DNA of 64,000 bases from Saccharospirillaceae bacterium (GTDB lineage Bacteria > Pseudomonadota > Gammaproteobacteria > Pseudomonadales > Oceanobacteraceae): assembly GCA_022448365.1 (NCBI GenBank), contig JAKVCS010000001.1, positions 372,001-436,000 of the forward strand. Reading direction: 5' to 3'. The position numbers and the translations under genes are program-made. The notes under the pieces were generated by a model. That model searched no databases, had not been told where the DNA came from, and saw only the letters and a list, made by a program, of their open reading frames with translations. Positions 48,631-58,453 of the stretch are shown here, one piece after another. Position 1 is the stretch's first letter. Every line of letters starts with the position of its first letter.

Positions 48631-48838
48631 GTGTAGTCTCCCCAAATGCGGATATCGAAGAAAGAACCAATTACCAACCCATTTCACCGCGTTATTTTTG
48701 GCTTTGTGAGGGTTAGCTGAAGGCCTGTTTGTTTTTTTATTGGCCAGAACTATGAACGAAAGTGCATTTGAGTTAAAGAGGAAATCGTGACATGATTCCG
48801 GTCATTCTACGCCAGAGAGCAAAAACTGCCTGACCAAT

Positions 48839-49891
48839 ATGCCCAATATCAGCGCAGCATCGCGCCCTTTTATTGCCACCGAATACTTGTCGCAACTGAT
48901 TGATTTATTAGCCAAGCAAGGGATAAACGCTGCACAACTGGCTCACGGTACGGGTTTGACTGCCGCAACCCTGACTTCGCCTCAGGAATACATCTCTCCG
49001 CTGCAATATCATAAGGTCATCGAAAACGCACTGGCGCTGAGTGGCGACCCGTTGTTGGGTCTGGAACACGGCAAACGCATGAATATTTCCAGCCATGGAT
49101 TTCTTGGTTTTGCCATCATGGCCTCTGATACTCTGGGCGATGCGCTGTCGCTGGCTATTCGATACGCCCGGACACGCACTCTGCTGGCTGATATCCGTTT
49201 TATTCAGGAAGACGATACGGCCATTATTCAGATCAATCGACTGGCGGCCATGCCCACAACGTTTTCATTTGTGGTTCAGAACATCATTTCGACCTTTGTC
49301 ACCATTGCCCGCTTTCTCACCCAGAATCAGGATGAATTAACCGCTCTGGTGAAGTTCGTTGACTCACCGGCCCGCCCTGAGTCCTGCTACGAAGGCCTGC
49401 TCGGCCTGCCTGTGATGTTTAACCAACCACACAATCAGCTGTGTTTGCCTGCCTTTTTACTCGACACACCGGTTTCTACCGCCAACACCACCGCACGGCG
49501 AATGGCCGAGACAGAATGCGAGAAATTGTTGGCAGAGCTGGATCGGGGCCAGGACCTGGTGACTCAGATTCGTCGCCATCTGGAACAGATGAAGGCTTTT
49601 CCAACGCTCACCGTGATGGCCGACAAGCTGCAGTCCAGTCCGCGCACGATCAACCGTCAGTTGGCTCAGTTGAATACGACGTATCAGAAAATCATCGACG
49701 AGGCGCGACGAGAACAGGCAATGCTATTGCTGCTGGAAAGCAGTACGTCGGTTGAGGACATCGCACATCAACTGGGGTACAACGATCCATCAAACTTTGG
49801 GCGGGCATTTCGCCGCTGGTTGGGAATCTCTCCACGGGCCTTCCGGAAGAAAGCGCGTGAAAAGAACGAAAAGTTCATACCAGATGCCTAG
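48839..49891 (+). CDS. AraC-family transcription regulator
   Basis: A 350-residue regulator. Residues about 15-210 form the arabinose-binding-like sensor domain seen in OruR/ArgR-type AraC proteins (SPLQYHKVIENALALSGDP; SHGFLGFAIMASDTLGDAL). Residues about 245-345 form the two HTH motifs, with LGYNDPSNFGRAFRRWLGISPRAF as the conserved second helix region. It is divergent from fadD and reads towards the desaturase, so control of fatty-acid genes is likely but inferred. Confidence 0.9.
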   Translation: MPNISAASRPFIATEYLSQLIDLLAKQGINAAQLAHGTGLTAATLTSPQEYISPLQYHKVIENALALSGDPLLGLEHGKRMNISSHGFLGFAIMASDTLGDALSLAIRYARTRTLLADIRFIQEDDTAIIQINRLAAMPTTFSFVVQNIISTFVTIARFLTQNQDELTALVKFVDSPARPESCYEGLLGLPVMFNQPHNQLCLPAFLLDTPVSTANTTARRMAETECEKLLAELDRGQDLVTQIRRHLEQMKAFPTLTVMADKLQSSPRTINRQLAQLNTTYQKIIDEARREQAMLLLLESSTSVEDIAHQLGYNDPSNFGRAFRRWLGISPRAFRKKAREKNEKFIPDA

Positions 49892-50010
49892 CGCAACATC
49901 ACTCCTTCTGAATTGGCTGATCTGACAACAGCAATAAGCTGTACGAACGTATGATCAGCGATTTTTTTCCGCTAAGATGATGTTGGCCTAATGAAGACTC
50001 AACGATAACA

Positions 50011-51084
50011 ATGAATGCAATCCATTTTCCAAACGGTCAACGCGCCGTTTATCAGCGACTGTCTGCAGCGGTCAACCAATATTTCAAAGATCAAAACAGC
50101 GCCAAAACCGGAAACTCAACCCTGTACCGTAAAGCGCTGATCATTACCTCACTGTTTATTTCCAGCTACGCACTGATATTTTTCTTACCACAGACCTATC
50201 ATTGGCTGGCCTGGGTGGGTCATGGTCTGGCAACGGCACTGGTTGGATTTAACATCATGCATGATGGCGCACACGCCTCATTCAGCAAATCGCGCCGCAT
50301 TAATCGGCTAGCTGCCATGACGTTTAACCTGATTGGTTCTAATCGGTTTTACTGGGCACAAAAGCACAATCGTAATCACCACACTTTTACCAATGTGGAT
50401 GAGCTGGATGAAGACATTGATGCTTTTGGCCTGCTACGCATGAGTCCGCGCCAGAAGCGCTTAATGTTCCATCGCTGGCAGCATATTTACGCCTGGTTCC
50501 TGTACCCACTGACCAGTTTGTTCTGGTTTTTCGCACTCGACTACAAAGCGTACTTCACTCAAAGAATCGCAACACGCGACTTCAGCCATAAAATGGGTTG
50601 GGCAGATCACATTGAATTTTGGCTTTCCAAAGGGTTATACATCGCTCTGTATTTAGTCCTGCCCGCTGTTGTGATTGGCTGGGAGGCTACCATTACAGGA
50701 TTCTTGCTGATGCATGCGATTCTCGGTTTTCTGTTTGCAGTGGTGTTTCAATTAGCCCACGTGGTGGATCAGGCCGAGTTTCCCGAACCCCAAAAAGATG
50801 GACCAAACGATGGTGAAATGGCGGATGAATGGGCTATCCATCAATTGCGAACCACGGTCGATTTTGCCACCAGTAATCGCTTGGTAACCTGGGCATTGGG
50901 TGGACTGAACTTTCAGGTTGAACATCACCTTTTCCCTCGAGTCAGCCACGTTCATTACCCAACGTTACACAAAATTCTGCAGCCTGCCTGCGCCGATGCC
51001 GCTCATCCGATTCGCAGCTATCCTACCGTCAGTGCTGCACTCAAGGGCCACTACCAACATCTGAAGCATCTTGGCTCAGCGTAA
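50011..51084 (+). CDS. membrane fatty acid desaturase (front-end/linoleoyl-CoA type)
   Basis: A 357-residue di-iron membrane enzyme. The histidine boxes are HDGAH near residue 88, HNRNHH near 125 and QVEHH near 305, with the Q of the last box typical of front-end desaturases. Four hydrophobic segments lie near 47-75, 160-180, 205-235 and 238-255. There is no fused cytochrome b5 domain, so an outside electron donor is needed. It lies 119 bases after the AraC-type gene on the same strand. Confidence 0.88.
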   Translation: MNAIHFPNGQRAVYQRLSAAVNQYFKDQNSAKTGNSTLYRKALIITSLFISSYALIFFLPQTYHWLAWVGHGLATALVGFNIMHDGAHASFSKSRRINRLAAMTFNLIGSNRFYWAQKHNRNHHTFTNVDELDEDIDAFGLLRMSPRQKRLMFHRWQHIYAWFLYPLTSLFWFFALDYKAYFTQRIATRDFSHKMGWADHIEFWLSKGLYIALYLVLPAVVIGWEATITGFLLMHAILGFLFAVVFQLAHVVDQAEFPEPQKDGPNDGEMADEWAIHQLRTTVDFATSNRLVTWALGGLNFQVEHHLFPRVSHVHYPTLHKILQPACADAAHPIRSYPTVSAALKGHYQHLKHLGSA

Positions 51085-51244
51085 AGCGCTGATGCCGGCT
51101 TCTGTCGACAGTAAACATTTGTTAATCGCTGCATTCACAGCTCGTAATCCCTGCTAAACTTTGTTCGTATTGTCATGTTAATAATGGTGATCTTTCGCCA
51201 GCTCTCGAGACATGGCAACGTTGTTTAATCACAAGAGAGTGAGC

Positions 51245-53143
51245 ATGCATCGAGTACTGAAACAGCAGATTGCACAGTATCTGGCTGGGGAAATCCCTGA
51301 GCCTCTGTCGCCACTACTGGATGCTATCAACGCCACCTACGAAAAAGCCGACGTTGAACGCTCAGAACTGGAACAATCATTACACTCCTCCTCTGAAAAA
51401 TTGCTCCTTCAGAACAAGAAACTGAATCTCAATTTAAAAGAGCAGCAAGCGGCACAGCAAGAACTGAGTCGTTCCTTCAGCATCATTAATGCAACGCTGG
51501 ATGCCTCCCAAGAAGGCGTACTGGTCATTAACCACGATGGCATCCCGATTTTATTCAATGATCGCTATCTGCAAATCAATCAGTTGACCGAGTCACGTTT
51601 GATGTCGATGACGCATCAGGATCTGCTGCAAAATTCGATGAATCGGATTACCGAGCCAGATCGCCTGAAGTTGCAAATGACTTCTTTGGCGGGAAAACCC
51701 GGCTCCGACAATCGCGGGATTTATAAAAGCTACGACGGACATTGGATCGAGGCTTACGCCTGTAATGACCCGGTCGCTGGTTTTATCTGGATGCTGCGCG
51801 ACATCACGGAAGTGCGTAAGAAAGAAGCGACCATTGCTCACCAGGCACAACACGATGCCCTGACCGAACTGCCCAACCGAACGTTATTACTGGACCGGAT
51901 GGAGAACGCCATTCACCGCGCGGACCAGAACCATCAGCGTTTCGCCGTGTGTTATCTGGATCTTGATGGATTTAAAACTATTAACGACAGTCTCGGCCAT
52001 GACGCTGGCGATCAGCTGTTAATTAAAGTCAGCAAACGACTACAAACCCGTATCCGTGGCGGCGACACGATCGCCCGGATTGGTGGCGACGAATTCGTCA
52101 TCATTTTAGATAACGTCAGCCACCAGGAAGAAGTGCTGTATATGGCAGAAGGTTTGCTGATGGCATTGAATGACCCAATCATGTTTGCCGGACGTCAGTT
52201 TTTTGTTGGCGCATCGATGGGTATCGCCATGTACCCTAATGATGGCAGGGACCCGGGGGTATTACTCAAAAATTCTGATATTGCCATGTATCGGGCAAAA
52301 CAAAACGGCAAGAATCGTTTCCACTTTTTTACTCCGTCGCTGGAGCGTGTGGCGCAACACAGACTGGCCATGGAGACAAAACTGCGCAAAGCGATGGAAG
52401 ATGAAGAACTGGAGCTGTACTACCAACCCAAAGTGTACTTAGCAGGAAATGAAAGGCAACCGACAGGCACGTTGCATAGTTTTGAAGCACTGTTGCGCTG
52501 GCCCCAGGCGGGTGGTGGTTTTATCTCGCCAGAGAGTTTTATTCACATTGCAGAAGATGCCGGCATGATTGGTCATATCGGCCATTGGGTACTCGAACAG
52601 GCCGCAATACAGGCGAAAACCTGGTACGAGCAAGGCCTTAAAACCAATATCAGCATTAATATTTCACCGAAGCAATTTCTGATTCCGGATTTTGAACGCG
52701 ATATCATCGACACACTAAAAGCACTGGATGTACCCGACAATCTGATATCGCTGGAAATTACTGAGAGCTTATTAATGCAAGATCTGGAGAGCGCGCGTCA
52801 TGTGCTGGAGTTTTTCCGGAAACATGGGGTTCAGATTTATCTTGATGATTTTGGAACCGGATTTTCTTCACTGAATTATTTGAAAAATCTCCCGGTGGAT
52901 TCGATTAAAATTGATCGAACGTTTGTGAAAGACCTGAGCAACAATCCCGCTGACCAAGCCATAGCTTCATCAATTATCGCCCTGGGTAAAAACCTTGGTA
53001 TGAGTGTTGTTGCGGAAGGCGTAGAAACACAGGCCCAGGCGAATATTCTGATTGCTCACGGCTGTGATCTGGCACAAGGCTATTATTATGGTCGCCCGGT
53101 CAGTGCCGCTAAAGCGGAGCAGTTTTTCCCCAGCAGGCTGTAA
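51245..53143 (+). CDS. PAS-GGDEF-EAL c-di-GMP protein
   Basis: Counted from ATG 51245 (632 residues; an ATG at 51212 is the alternative). A helical N-terminus with a coiled coil (about 35-80) precedes a PAS domain (about 85-190). The GGDEF domain has RIGGDEF with GGDEF at 280-284 and an I-site RGGD at 271-274. The EAL domain has FEALLRW near 413, and its later motifs ITESLL, YLDDFGTGFSSLNYL and EGVETQAQ are all present. Both domains look catalytically competent. No membrane segment is seen. Confidence 0.93.
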   Translation: MHRVLKQQIAQYLAGEIPEPLSPLLDAINATYEKADVERSELEQSLHSSSEKLLLQNKKLNLNLKEQQAAQQELSRSFSIINATLDASQEGVLVINHDGIPILFNDRYLQINQLTESRLMSMTHQDLLQNSMNRITEPDRLKLQMTSLAGKPGSDNRGIYKSYDGHWIEAYACNDPVAGFIWMLRDITEVRKKEATIAHQAQHDALTELPNRTLLLDRMENAIHRADQNHQRFAVCYLDLDGFKTINDSLGHDAGDQLLIKVSKRLQTRIRGGDTIARIGGDEFVIILDNVSHQEEVLYMAEGLLMALNDPIMFAGRQFFVGASMGIAMYPNDGRDPGVLLKNSDIAMYRAKQNGKNRFHFFTPSLERVAQHRLAMETKLRKAMEDEELELYYQPKVYLAGNERQPTGTLHSFEALLRWPQAGGGFISPESFIHIAEDAGMIGHIGHWVLEQAAIQAKTWYEQGLKTNISINISPKQFLIPDFERDIIDTLKALDVPDNLISLEITESLLMQDLESARHVLEFFRKHGVQIYLDDFGTGFSSLNYLKNLPVDSIKIDRTFVKDLSNNPADQAIASSIIALGKNLGMSVVAEGVETQAQANILIAHGCDLAQGYYYGRPVSAAKAEQFFPSRL

Positions 53144-53220
53144 GAGTCTTGCCAAGGTACTGATCAGACCTTACATTGCGCTCATCTGTAAACCGCGTAA
53201 AACTAATATTGAGGTCTGTT

Positions 53221-53685
53221 ATGCAATATCCACACTTTCTTGCCGTTGACGGCAGCTCCTGGGAAGAACAGGCCCACCCGATTGCGATCGCCTGGTCACT
53301 GGCCGACGGCAGCATCAAAACCACCATGATTCAGCCAGAAGACGACTGGGATGACTGGGATTTCGCCCTGGAAGATCTGCACGGTATTAATCAGGACACT
53401 CTCTATCAACGTGGTGAAACCTGTTATTCCGTTTTGCGCGAGTTAGAGCATGACCTGGAACAACCCCGGGTTGCCACAGACGACCGCGAGCGCTGTGAAC
53501 TGTTGCTTGAAAAGTTGTATGAAGGTTGCGGTCGTGATGTCAGCCTGGAGATTGATGATTATCTCGATGATGTTCAGGACAGGTCTAGCATCGAAGAAGT
53601 ACGCGACCAATTGCAACTGTCGCAACAAATGTGTGAAGACCGTGTGCGGTTAATGCTGGAAGTGTGGGCCAGAGAGAACGCCTGA
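53221..53685 (+). CDS. DnaQ-like fold protein lacking the DxE motif
   Basis: A 154-residue protein from ATG 53221 (GAGG upstream; a longer frame from 53176 is unlikely). Its first half resembles small DEDD-type 3'-exonucleases: FLAVDGSS, HPIAIAWSLADGSI, DDWDDWDF and LHGINQDTLYQRG. The usual DxE of motif I is DGS here, so catalysis is doubtful. The second half is helical and acidic. It follows the PAS-GGDEF-EAL gene. Function unknown. Confidence 0.6.
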   Translation: MQYPHFLAVDGSSWEEQAHPIAIAWSLADGSIKTTMIQPEDDWDDWDFALEDLHGINQDTLYQRGETCYSVLRELEHDLEQPRVATDDRERCELLLEKLYEGCGRDVSLEIDDYLDDVQDRSSIEEVRDQLQLSQQMCEDRVRLMLEVWARENA

Positions 53686-53715
53686 GTTCACTGTAAACGG
53701 CTACCTGGATAAAAT

Positions 53716-54864
53716 CTAATCATCAATATCCGGCTCAGTCTGCAAACTTTTAATCACTGCCGCCATAAAACGGGCAGACTCACCCCCGGTGACCACTCTG
53801 TGATCAAAGGTCAGCGATAACGGCAGCGCTTTACCGGCGAATAACTCTCCGAGCTGAGCCATGGGTTTTTCAATGACTTTCCCGGCACCTAAAATCGCTA
53901 CCGTTGGCGGCACCACAATCGGTGTGCCGTAACGCCCTGCCAACGCGCCATAATTGGATAAGGTAAAAGTAGCTCCCTGCAATTCTTTTGGCGGAATGGT
54001 TCGCGCCTGAACATCTTTTTTCAGATGATTTAATCCGGCGCGCAAATCATCGGCGCAGCGGTTAGCCACATCACGTAGCACCGGTACAAATAAACCGTGC
54101 TCGGTATCTACCGCAATGCCCAAATCAATTCTTTCGATTAATCGCCGGGTTAATTGTTCGCCATTAAACCAGGCATTTAAATCCGGCTCTTGGCTGCAGG
54201 CATAGGCAATCGCCTGAACCAACCTCACCGTAGTATCTTCACCATCATTCCACTGGCTGACATTCGCTTCATCAAACAAAGTAACCGGAACCACTTGCTG
54301 ATGTGCCATGGCCATATTTTTCGCCATGGATTTACGCACGCCGGTTAATCGCTCACCACTGCCATGCTGCTGATTTAAACGACTGGATTTTTCAATGTCG
54401 TCGGCGGTTATACGCCCTTCCTGACCGGTAGCGACAACCTGTTGAATATCGACGTTCAGGCGTTTTGCTAATGCCCGGACACTGGGCGTTGCTTTGACTT
54501 TTTCTGCAACCGAAGCCTGGGGAGCTAACGAAAACTGATCCTGAGTCACGGATTGCGCCTGCGGGATATCACCCACAACCGTGCCACTGTCTGCAGAAGA
54601 CTCGACGGTAGCAATATGGTCAGACTCCTCATCGGTAATAAACTCCACCAGAGGTTCGTCGATATTTACCGTATCGCCTTCGACACCAAAACGATGAAGG
54701 ATCTTCCCGGCACAAGGAGATGGCACCTCGACAATAGCTTTGGCAGTTTCGACCGATACCAGTAACTGATCAACCTGCACTTCATCTCCTTCTGCGACAT
54801 GCCATTCAACGATGTCGGCTTCCATTAAACCTTCACCTAAATCGGGTAATTTAAAGTAACGCAT
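53716..54864 (-). CDS. bkdB: branched-chain alpha-keto acid dehydrogenase E2 component
   Basis: A 382-residue acyltransferase. Residues 1-75 are one lipoyl domain with lipoyl-lysine 42 in ETAKAIVEVPSP. Residues about 130-165 are the subunit-binding domain (PSVRALAKRLNVDIQQV). The catalytic domain follows to the end, with DHRVVTGGES where the usual motif has DHRxxDG; the His is kept and the Asp is Thr. It is the last gene of the leuDH-E1alpha-E1beta-E2 operon. Use for branched-chain rather than pyruvate substrates is inferred from the leucine dehydrogenase. Confidence 0.85.
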   Translation of the reverse strand: MRYFKLPDLGEGLMEADIVEWHVAEGDEVQVDQLLVSVETAKAIVEVPSPCAGKILHRFGVEGDTVNIDEPLVEFITDEESDHIATVESSADSGTVVGDIPQAQSVTQDQFSLAPQASVAEKVKATPSVRALAKRLNVDIQQVVATGQEGRITADDIEKSSRLNQQHGSGERLTGVRKSMAKNMAMAHQQVVPVTLFDEANVSQWNDGEDTTVRLVQAIAYACSQEPDLNAWFNGEQLTRRLIERIDLGIAVDTEHGLFVPVLRDVANRCADDLRAGLNHLKKDVQARTIPPKELQGATFTLSNYGALAGRYGTPIVVPPTVAILGAGKVIEKPMAQLGELFAGKALPLSLTFDHRVVTGGESARFMAAVIKSLQTEPDIDD

Positions 54865-54933
54865 CGGCTATCCCCTGCTCTGTTATTACATCGGTTTTCT
54901 GCCTATCGAAGATCATAAATTCACCCTGGTTTG

Positions 54934-55938
54934 CTAGCGATAATTGAATGTGGCCTGCGCCGCCGCCATCACATCTGCTGCATTGGGCATGTAGAGATCT
55001 TCCTGACGAAAGTACGGCATTGGCGTATCAAACCCGGTAACCCGGTTTATCGGCGCTTGCAAATATTCCAGGCTGTGCTCTGCCAGTTGTGCCGAAATAT
55101 CAGCACCAATACCTCCTGAACGAGCCGCTTCATGAACAATCACACAGCGACCGGTTTTCTCCACTGACGTACGAATACTGGCCATGTCCAACGGTGAAAC
55201 CGTCGCCACATCAATCACTTCCGCACTGATGCCTTGTTGCGCTAATTGATGGGCAACCTCCAGAGTTTCTTGTACACAGGCGCCCCAGGTCACCAGGGTA
55301 ATGTCGGTGCCCTCTCGCAAAATAAAACAGCGATCCAAGGGCAGCCGTTCACCGTCATCGGTAATGGGTTGTTTTACCGCACGATAAATCCGTTTCGGTT
55401 CAAGAAATAACACCGGGTCCGGACTATCTATTGCGCTCAGCAATAAGCCATAAGCCCGTTTAGGTGAGGACGGAATCACAACGCGAATGCCAGGAATATG
55501 CGCGAATAAGGCTTCGGTACTTTCTGAATGATGTTCAGGTGCATGAATACCGCCGCCAAATGGCGCACGAATCACCATCGGGCAATGCAAGCGCCCCCGG
55601 GTGCGGTTACGCATTCTCGCCGCATGAGTCACCAGCTGCTCCATCGCTGGAAAAATAAATCCCATAAACTGAATTTCCATCACAGGTTTTAAACCGTGCA
55701 CCGCCATACCAATCGCAGTACCGGCAATCAGGGTTTCTGCCAGTGGCGTATCCATTACCCGCTGCTGACCAAACGCCTGCTGCAGGCCAACGGTTGCGCG
55801 GAAGACACCACCGTTAACACCAATATCTTCACCCAGCATCACCACCGAATCGTCGTGTTTCATCGCATGGTGAAGCGCCAGATTGACCGCTTCGACCAGG
55901 GTCAGATCCTGAGTCTGAACTGTATTAACACTATTCAT
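54934..55938 (-). CDS. bkdA2: alpha-keto acid dehydrogenase E1 beta subunit
   Basis: A 334-residue subunit from ATG 55938 (MNSVNTVQTQDL), with AGGAG upstream. It shows LGEDIGVNGGVFRAT near residue 34, DTPLAETLIAGTAIGMA near 60, the EIQFMGFIFPAMEQ segment near 85, RAPFGGGIHAPEHHSES near 120 and VTGFDTPMPYF near the end. This is the usual transketolase-type beta chain, which pairs with E1 alpha upstream. The gene lies 22 bases after E1 alpha. Confidence 0.92.
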   Translation of the reverse strand: MNSVNTVQTQDLTLVEAVNLALHHAMKHDDSVVMLGEDIGVNGGVFRATVGLQQAFGQQRVMDTPLAETLIAGTAIGMAVHGLKPVMEIQFMGFIFPAMEQLVTHAARMRNRTRGRLHCPMVIRAPFGGGIHAPEHHSESTEALFAHIPGIRVVIPSSPKRAYGLLLSAIDSPDPVLFLEPKRIYRAVKQPITDDGERLPLDRCFILREGTDITLVTWGACVQETLEVAHQLAQQGISAEVIDVATVSPLDMASIRTSVEKTGRCVIVHEAARSGGIGADISAQLAEHSLEYLQAPINRVTGFDTPMPYFRQEDLYMPNAADVMAAAQATFNYR

Positions 55939-55960
55939 CACTCTGCTCCTATCTCCTGAT

Positions 55961-57037
55961 TTATTGGCCCGAATCCCGGCTTTGTTTGGCTGCAAACAGG
56001 TCCAGCTGATCATCAAGATTGCCCGGCCACTCGGCGTACAAATGATCAAACATGGCTTCATCCGGTTGAGGCGGAACCGCCTGATACTGCTCAACGGCTT
56101 TGCTGACGGCGGTATGGCAATGATCCTGCCAGCGTTGTTCCATGGTGTCGTTCCATGCACCCTGGTGCTGCAGAAACTGGCGCATGCGCAACATAGGTTC
56201 GCGCTGCCAGGCGGATTCTACTTCTTGCTGATCACGGTAACGGCTGGCGTCATCGGCCGTGGTATGGTCGCCAAGACGGTAACTGATCGCTTCGATCAGT
56301 GTTGGACCTTTTCGGTCCCGGGCGCGCTCTAACGAATCCTGGACCACATCCAGCATGGCAATCAGGTCATTACCATCCACCTGAACACTGTGGATTCCAG
56401 CGCCGATACCTTTTTGCGCCAGGCTCACAGCACCGCTTTGTAAATGACGCGGAACGGAGATCGCCCATTGGTTGTTATTGATGATAAAGACCACGGGTAA
56501 ATGCCAGGTACCGGCCAAATTCAGGGCTTCAAGAAAATCACCTTTGGAGGAGCCACCATCGCCTATAGAGCACAATACGGCCTGTTGCTCGCCACGAATT
56601 TTCATCGCACTGGCAATGCCCACGGCATGTCCGGCCTGGGTAGCAATCGGGACACAAATCGGCATATCCTGAACCGGTCCCGCATTACTGCCGCGTTCAT
56701 CTCCGCCCCAATAAAGCAGTAATTCATGCAGGTTATAACCACGCACCAGTTGAGCACCGTGATCGCGGTAATACGGTACCAGTACGTCGCTATCATCCAG
56801 CGCCATACCACATGCGACCGCCATGGCCTCCTGACCCAAACACGATGGATACGTGCCAATCTGGCCAGTGCGCTGCAATGCCACGGCCTTTTGGTCAAAA
56901 GTGCGGGTTAACATCATCCACTCGTAGGCTTTCACCAGATATTCCATATCATGGGCCCACATAGGGACTTCTCTTGTGGGGACGCCATCGCTGCCGAGAT
57001 ACTGCACCATGCCGGGGTTAGCTGCATACGAATTCAT
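55961..57037 (-). CDS. bkdA1: alpha-keto acid dehydrogenase E1 alpha subunit
   Basis: A 358-residue TPP enzyme from ATG 57037 (MNSYAANPGM) with GGAGG upstream. It has YEWMMLTRTFDQKAVALQRTGQIG near residue 38, the VPYYRDHGAQLVRG segment near 84 and the TPP/metal motif GDGGSSKGDFLEALNLA ending NNNQWAIS near 160-190. It forms the decarboxylase with the beta subunit. It starts 45 bases after the leucine dehydrogenase stop. Confidence 0.92.
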   Translation of the reverse strand: MNSYAANPGMVQYLGSDGVPTREVPMWAHDMEYLVKAYEWMMLTRTFDQKAVALQRTGQIGTYPSCLGQEAMAVACGMALDDSDVLVPYYRDHGAQLVRGYNLHELLLYWGGDERGSNAGPVQDMPICVPIATQAGHAVGIASAMKIRGEQQAVLCSIGDGGSSKGDFLEALNLAGTWHLPVVFIINNNQWAISVPRHLQSGAVSLAQKGIGAGIHSVQVDGNDLIAMLDVVQDSLERARDRKGPTLIEAISYRLGDHTTADDASRYRDQQEVESAWQREPMLRMRQFLQHQGAWNDTMEQRWQDHCHTAVSKAVEQYQAVPPQPDEAMFDHLYAEWPGNLDDQLDLFAAKQSRDSGQ

Positions 57038-57081
57038 AACCTTGCCTCCAAAGCGAACACAGAAAGAATGATCTGATGCAC

Positions 57082-58122
57082 TCAAGCAGTGAGTTTCAGA
57101 TGATCTCTGGCCAGCGTTTGAATGGCCTGATCAACAGCAATCTGATGCACACCACAACCACGACTGTTTGCTGCAACAAACAACCGCAACAGGCTGTAAT
57201 AAATTTGCTGCAGACGACGTTCAATCTGATCGGCGTTTTGCTGGTCATAACAACTGGCCGCATAAATCAAACCGCCAGCGTTAATGACAAAATCCGGCGC
57301 ATACAGAATATCCCGTGCAACCAGCGACTCGCCCATGGTGTTATCTGCCAATTGGTTGTTGGCACACCCGGCAATAATTTTGCAGTTAAGCAGGGGTAGA
57401 GTCTGAGCATTAATAACAGCCCCTAAAGCACAAGGCGCGAATACATCCACGGGAAGACGATAAATATCATCCAGTTCAACCACTGTTGCGCCCATTTCAG
57501 CGGCTTTGTGGCAAGCCTGAACATTAGGATCAGTCACCCACACTTTGGCACCCGCACGGATTAACAATCGCGCCAGTTCAAGACCAACGTGACCTAACCC
57601 CTGAATCGCGATACTGGCATCTCGAATTTCTCGATGGAGGCGAAATTCCAACGCAGCGCGAATACCGTTTAAAACCCCCTGAGCCGTATATGGCGATGGA
57701 TCACCAATCGCACTGTGACTGGCTACGTGCTGGGTTCGATTAACCATTAAATCCATATCAGCAACCTGAGTTCCGGCATCCATTGCGGTGATATAACGAC
57801 CGTTTAGGCTATCAACACAATCAGCGAACCAGCGGAATAGTGCCTTTCGGTCGTAGGGTTGCCGGGGTTCAATAATTACCGATTTACCACCACCGTGAGG
57901 GATGTCGGCTAATGCCGCTTTGTAGCTCATCCCCTGTGCCAGGCGCATGGCGTCATTGAGAGCGGCCTGTTCACTCCTGTAGGGCTGCAAACGACATCCC
58001 CCCAGAGCAGCTCCCCGGTCCGTGTTGTGCAAAACGATGTACGCTCGGAATGATGCGGATGATTGAGTAGAACTGAAGCAATGCACGGACTCGCATTGCA
58101 TTTCTTGCATGCGTTTAAACAT
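57082..58122 (-). CDS. leucine (Glu/Leu/Phe/Val-type) dehydrogenase
   Basis: A 346-residue NAD-dependent amino-acid dehydrogenase. Substrate residues lie in GGCRLQPY, AQGMSYKAA (Lys68) and DIPHGGGKSVI (Lys80); the NAD fold is SIAIQGLGHVGLELARLL near 170; PCALGAVINAQT follows near 230. The size matches leucine/valine dehydrogenases rather than the larger glutamate enzymes. As first gene of the bkd-like operon it would turn leucine, valine and isoleucine into the keto acids that E1/E2 oxidise. Confidence 0.9.
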   Translation of the reverse strand: MFKRMQEMQCESVHCFSSTQSSASFRAYIVLHNTDRGAALGGCRLQPYRSEQAALNDAMRLAQGMSYKAALADIPHGGGKSVIIEPRQPYDRKALFRWFADCVDSLNGRYITAMDAGTQVADMDLMVNRTQHVASHSAIGDPSPYTAQGVLNGIRAALEFRLHREIRDASIAIQGLGHVGLELARLLIRAGAKVWVTDPNVQACHKAAEMGATVVELDDIYRLPVDVFAPCALGAVINAQTLPLLNCKIIAGCANNQLADNTMGESLVARDILYAPDFVINAGGLIYAASCYDQQNADQIERRLQQIYYSLLRLFVAANSRGCGVHQIAVDQAIQTLARDHLKLTA

Positions 58123-58453
58123 AGCGTTTCCTCCGGCTTGTGGCCATGGGCAGTCTCACTGCTGGTACTGACAAGGGCTTTTGGCCCATCAATACAATTA
58201 ACGCGCTTGATTTAATAATTAGCGGATAAATCTCCAAAAAGGAAAGTGGAATCTGGCTTTTAGACATTAAAAAAATAAAACCAGCATTTCTAAGAAAAAA
58301 AACTTGGAACTACTGGCACGTATTTTTATTGAGAATACAGCGCAATTAGCCATACGACTGCTCCATCAACCATTGCATGCATGTACGAAACCTCTGAAAT
58401 GTCTTGTCAGCTGTAATAAAATGCCTGCCTAACTATCACATTCGGGACATCTC
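58123..58453. other. divergent leucine dehydrogenase/yaeQ intergenic region
   Basis: A 331-base gene-free stretch. A very A-rich run lies at about 58268-58310. It must carry the promoter of the bkd-like operon on the minus strand and of yaeQ on the plus strand. No strong operator or reading frame was seen. Confidence 0.35.
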
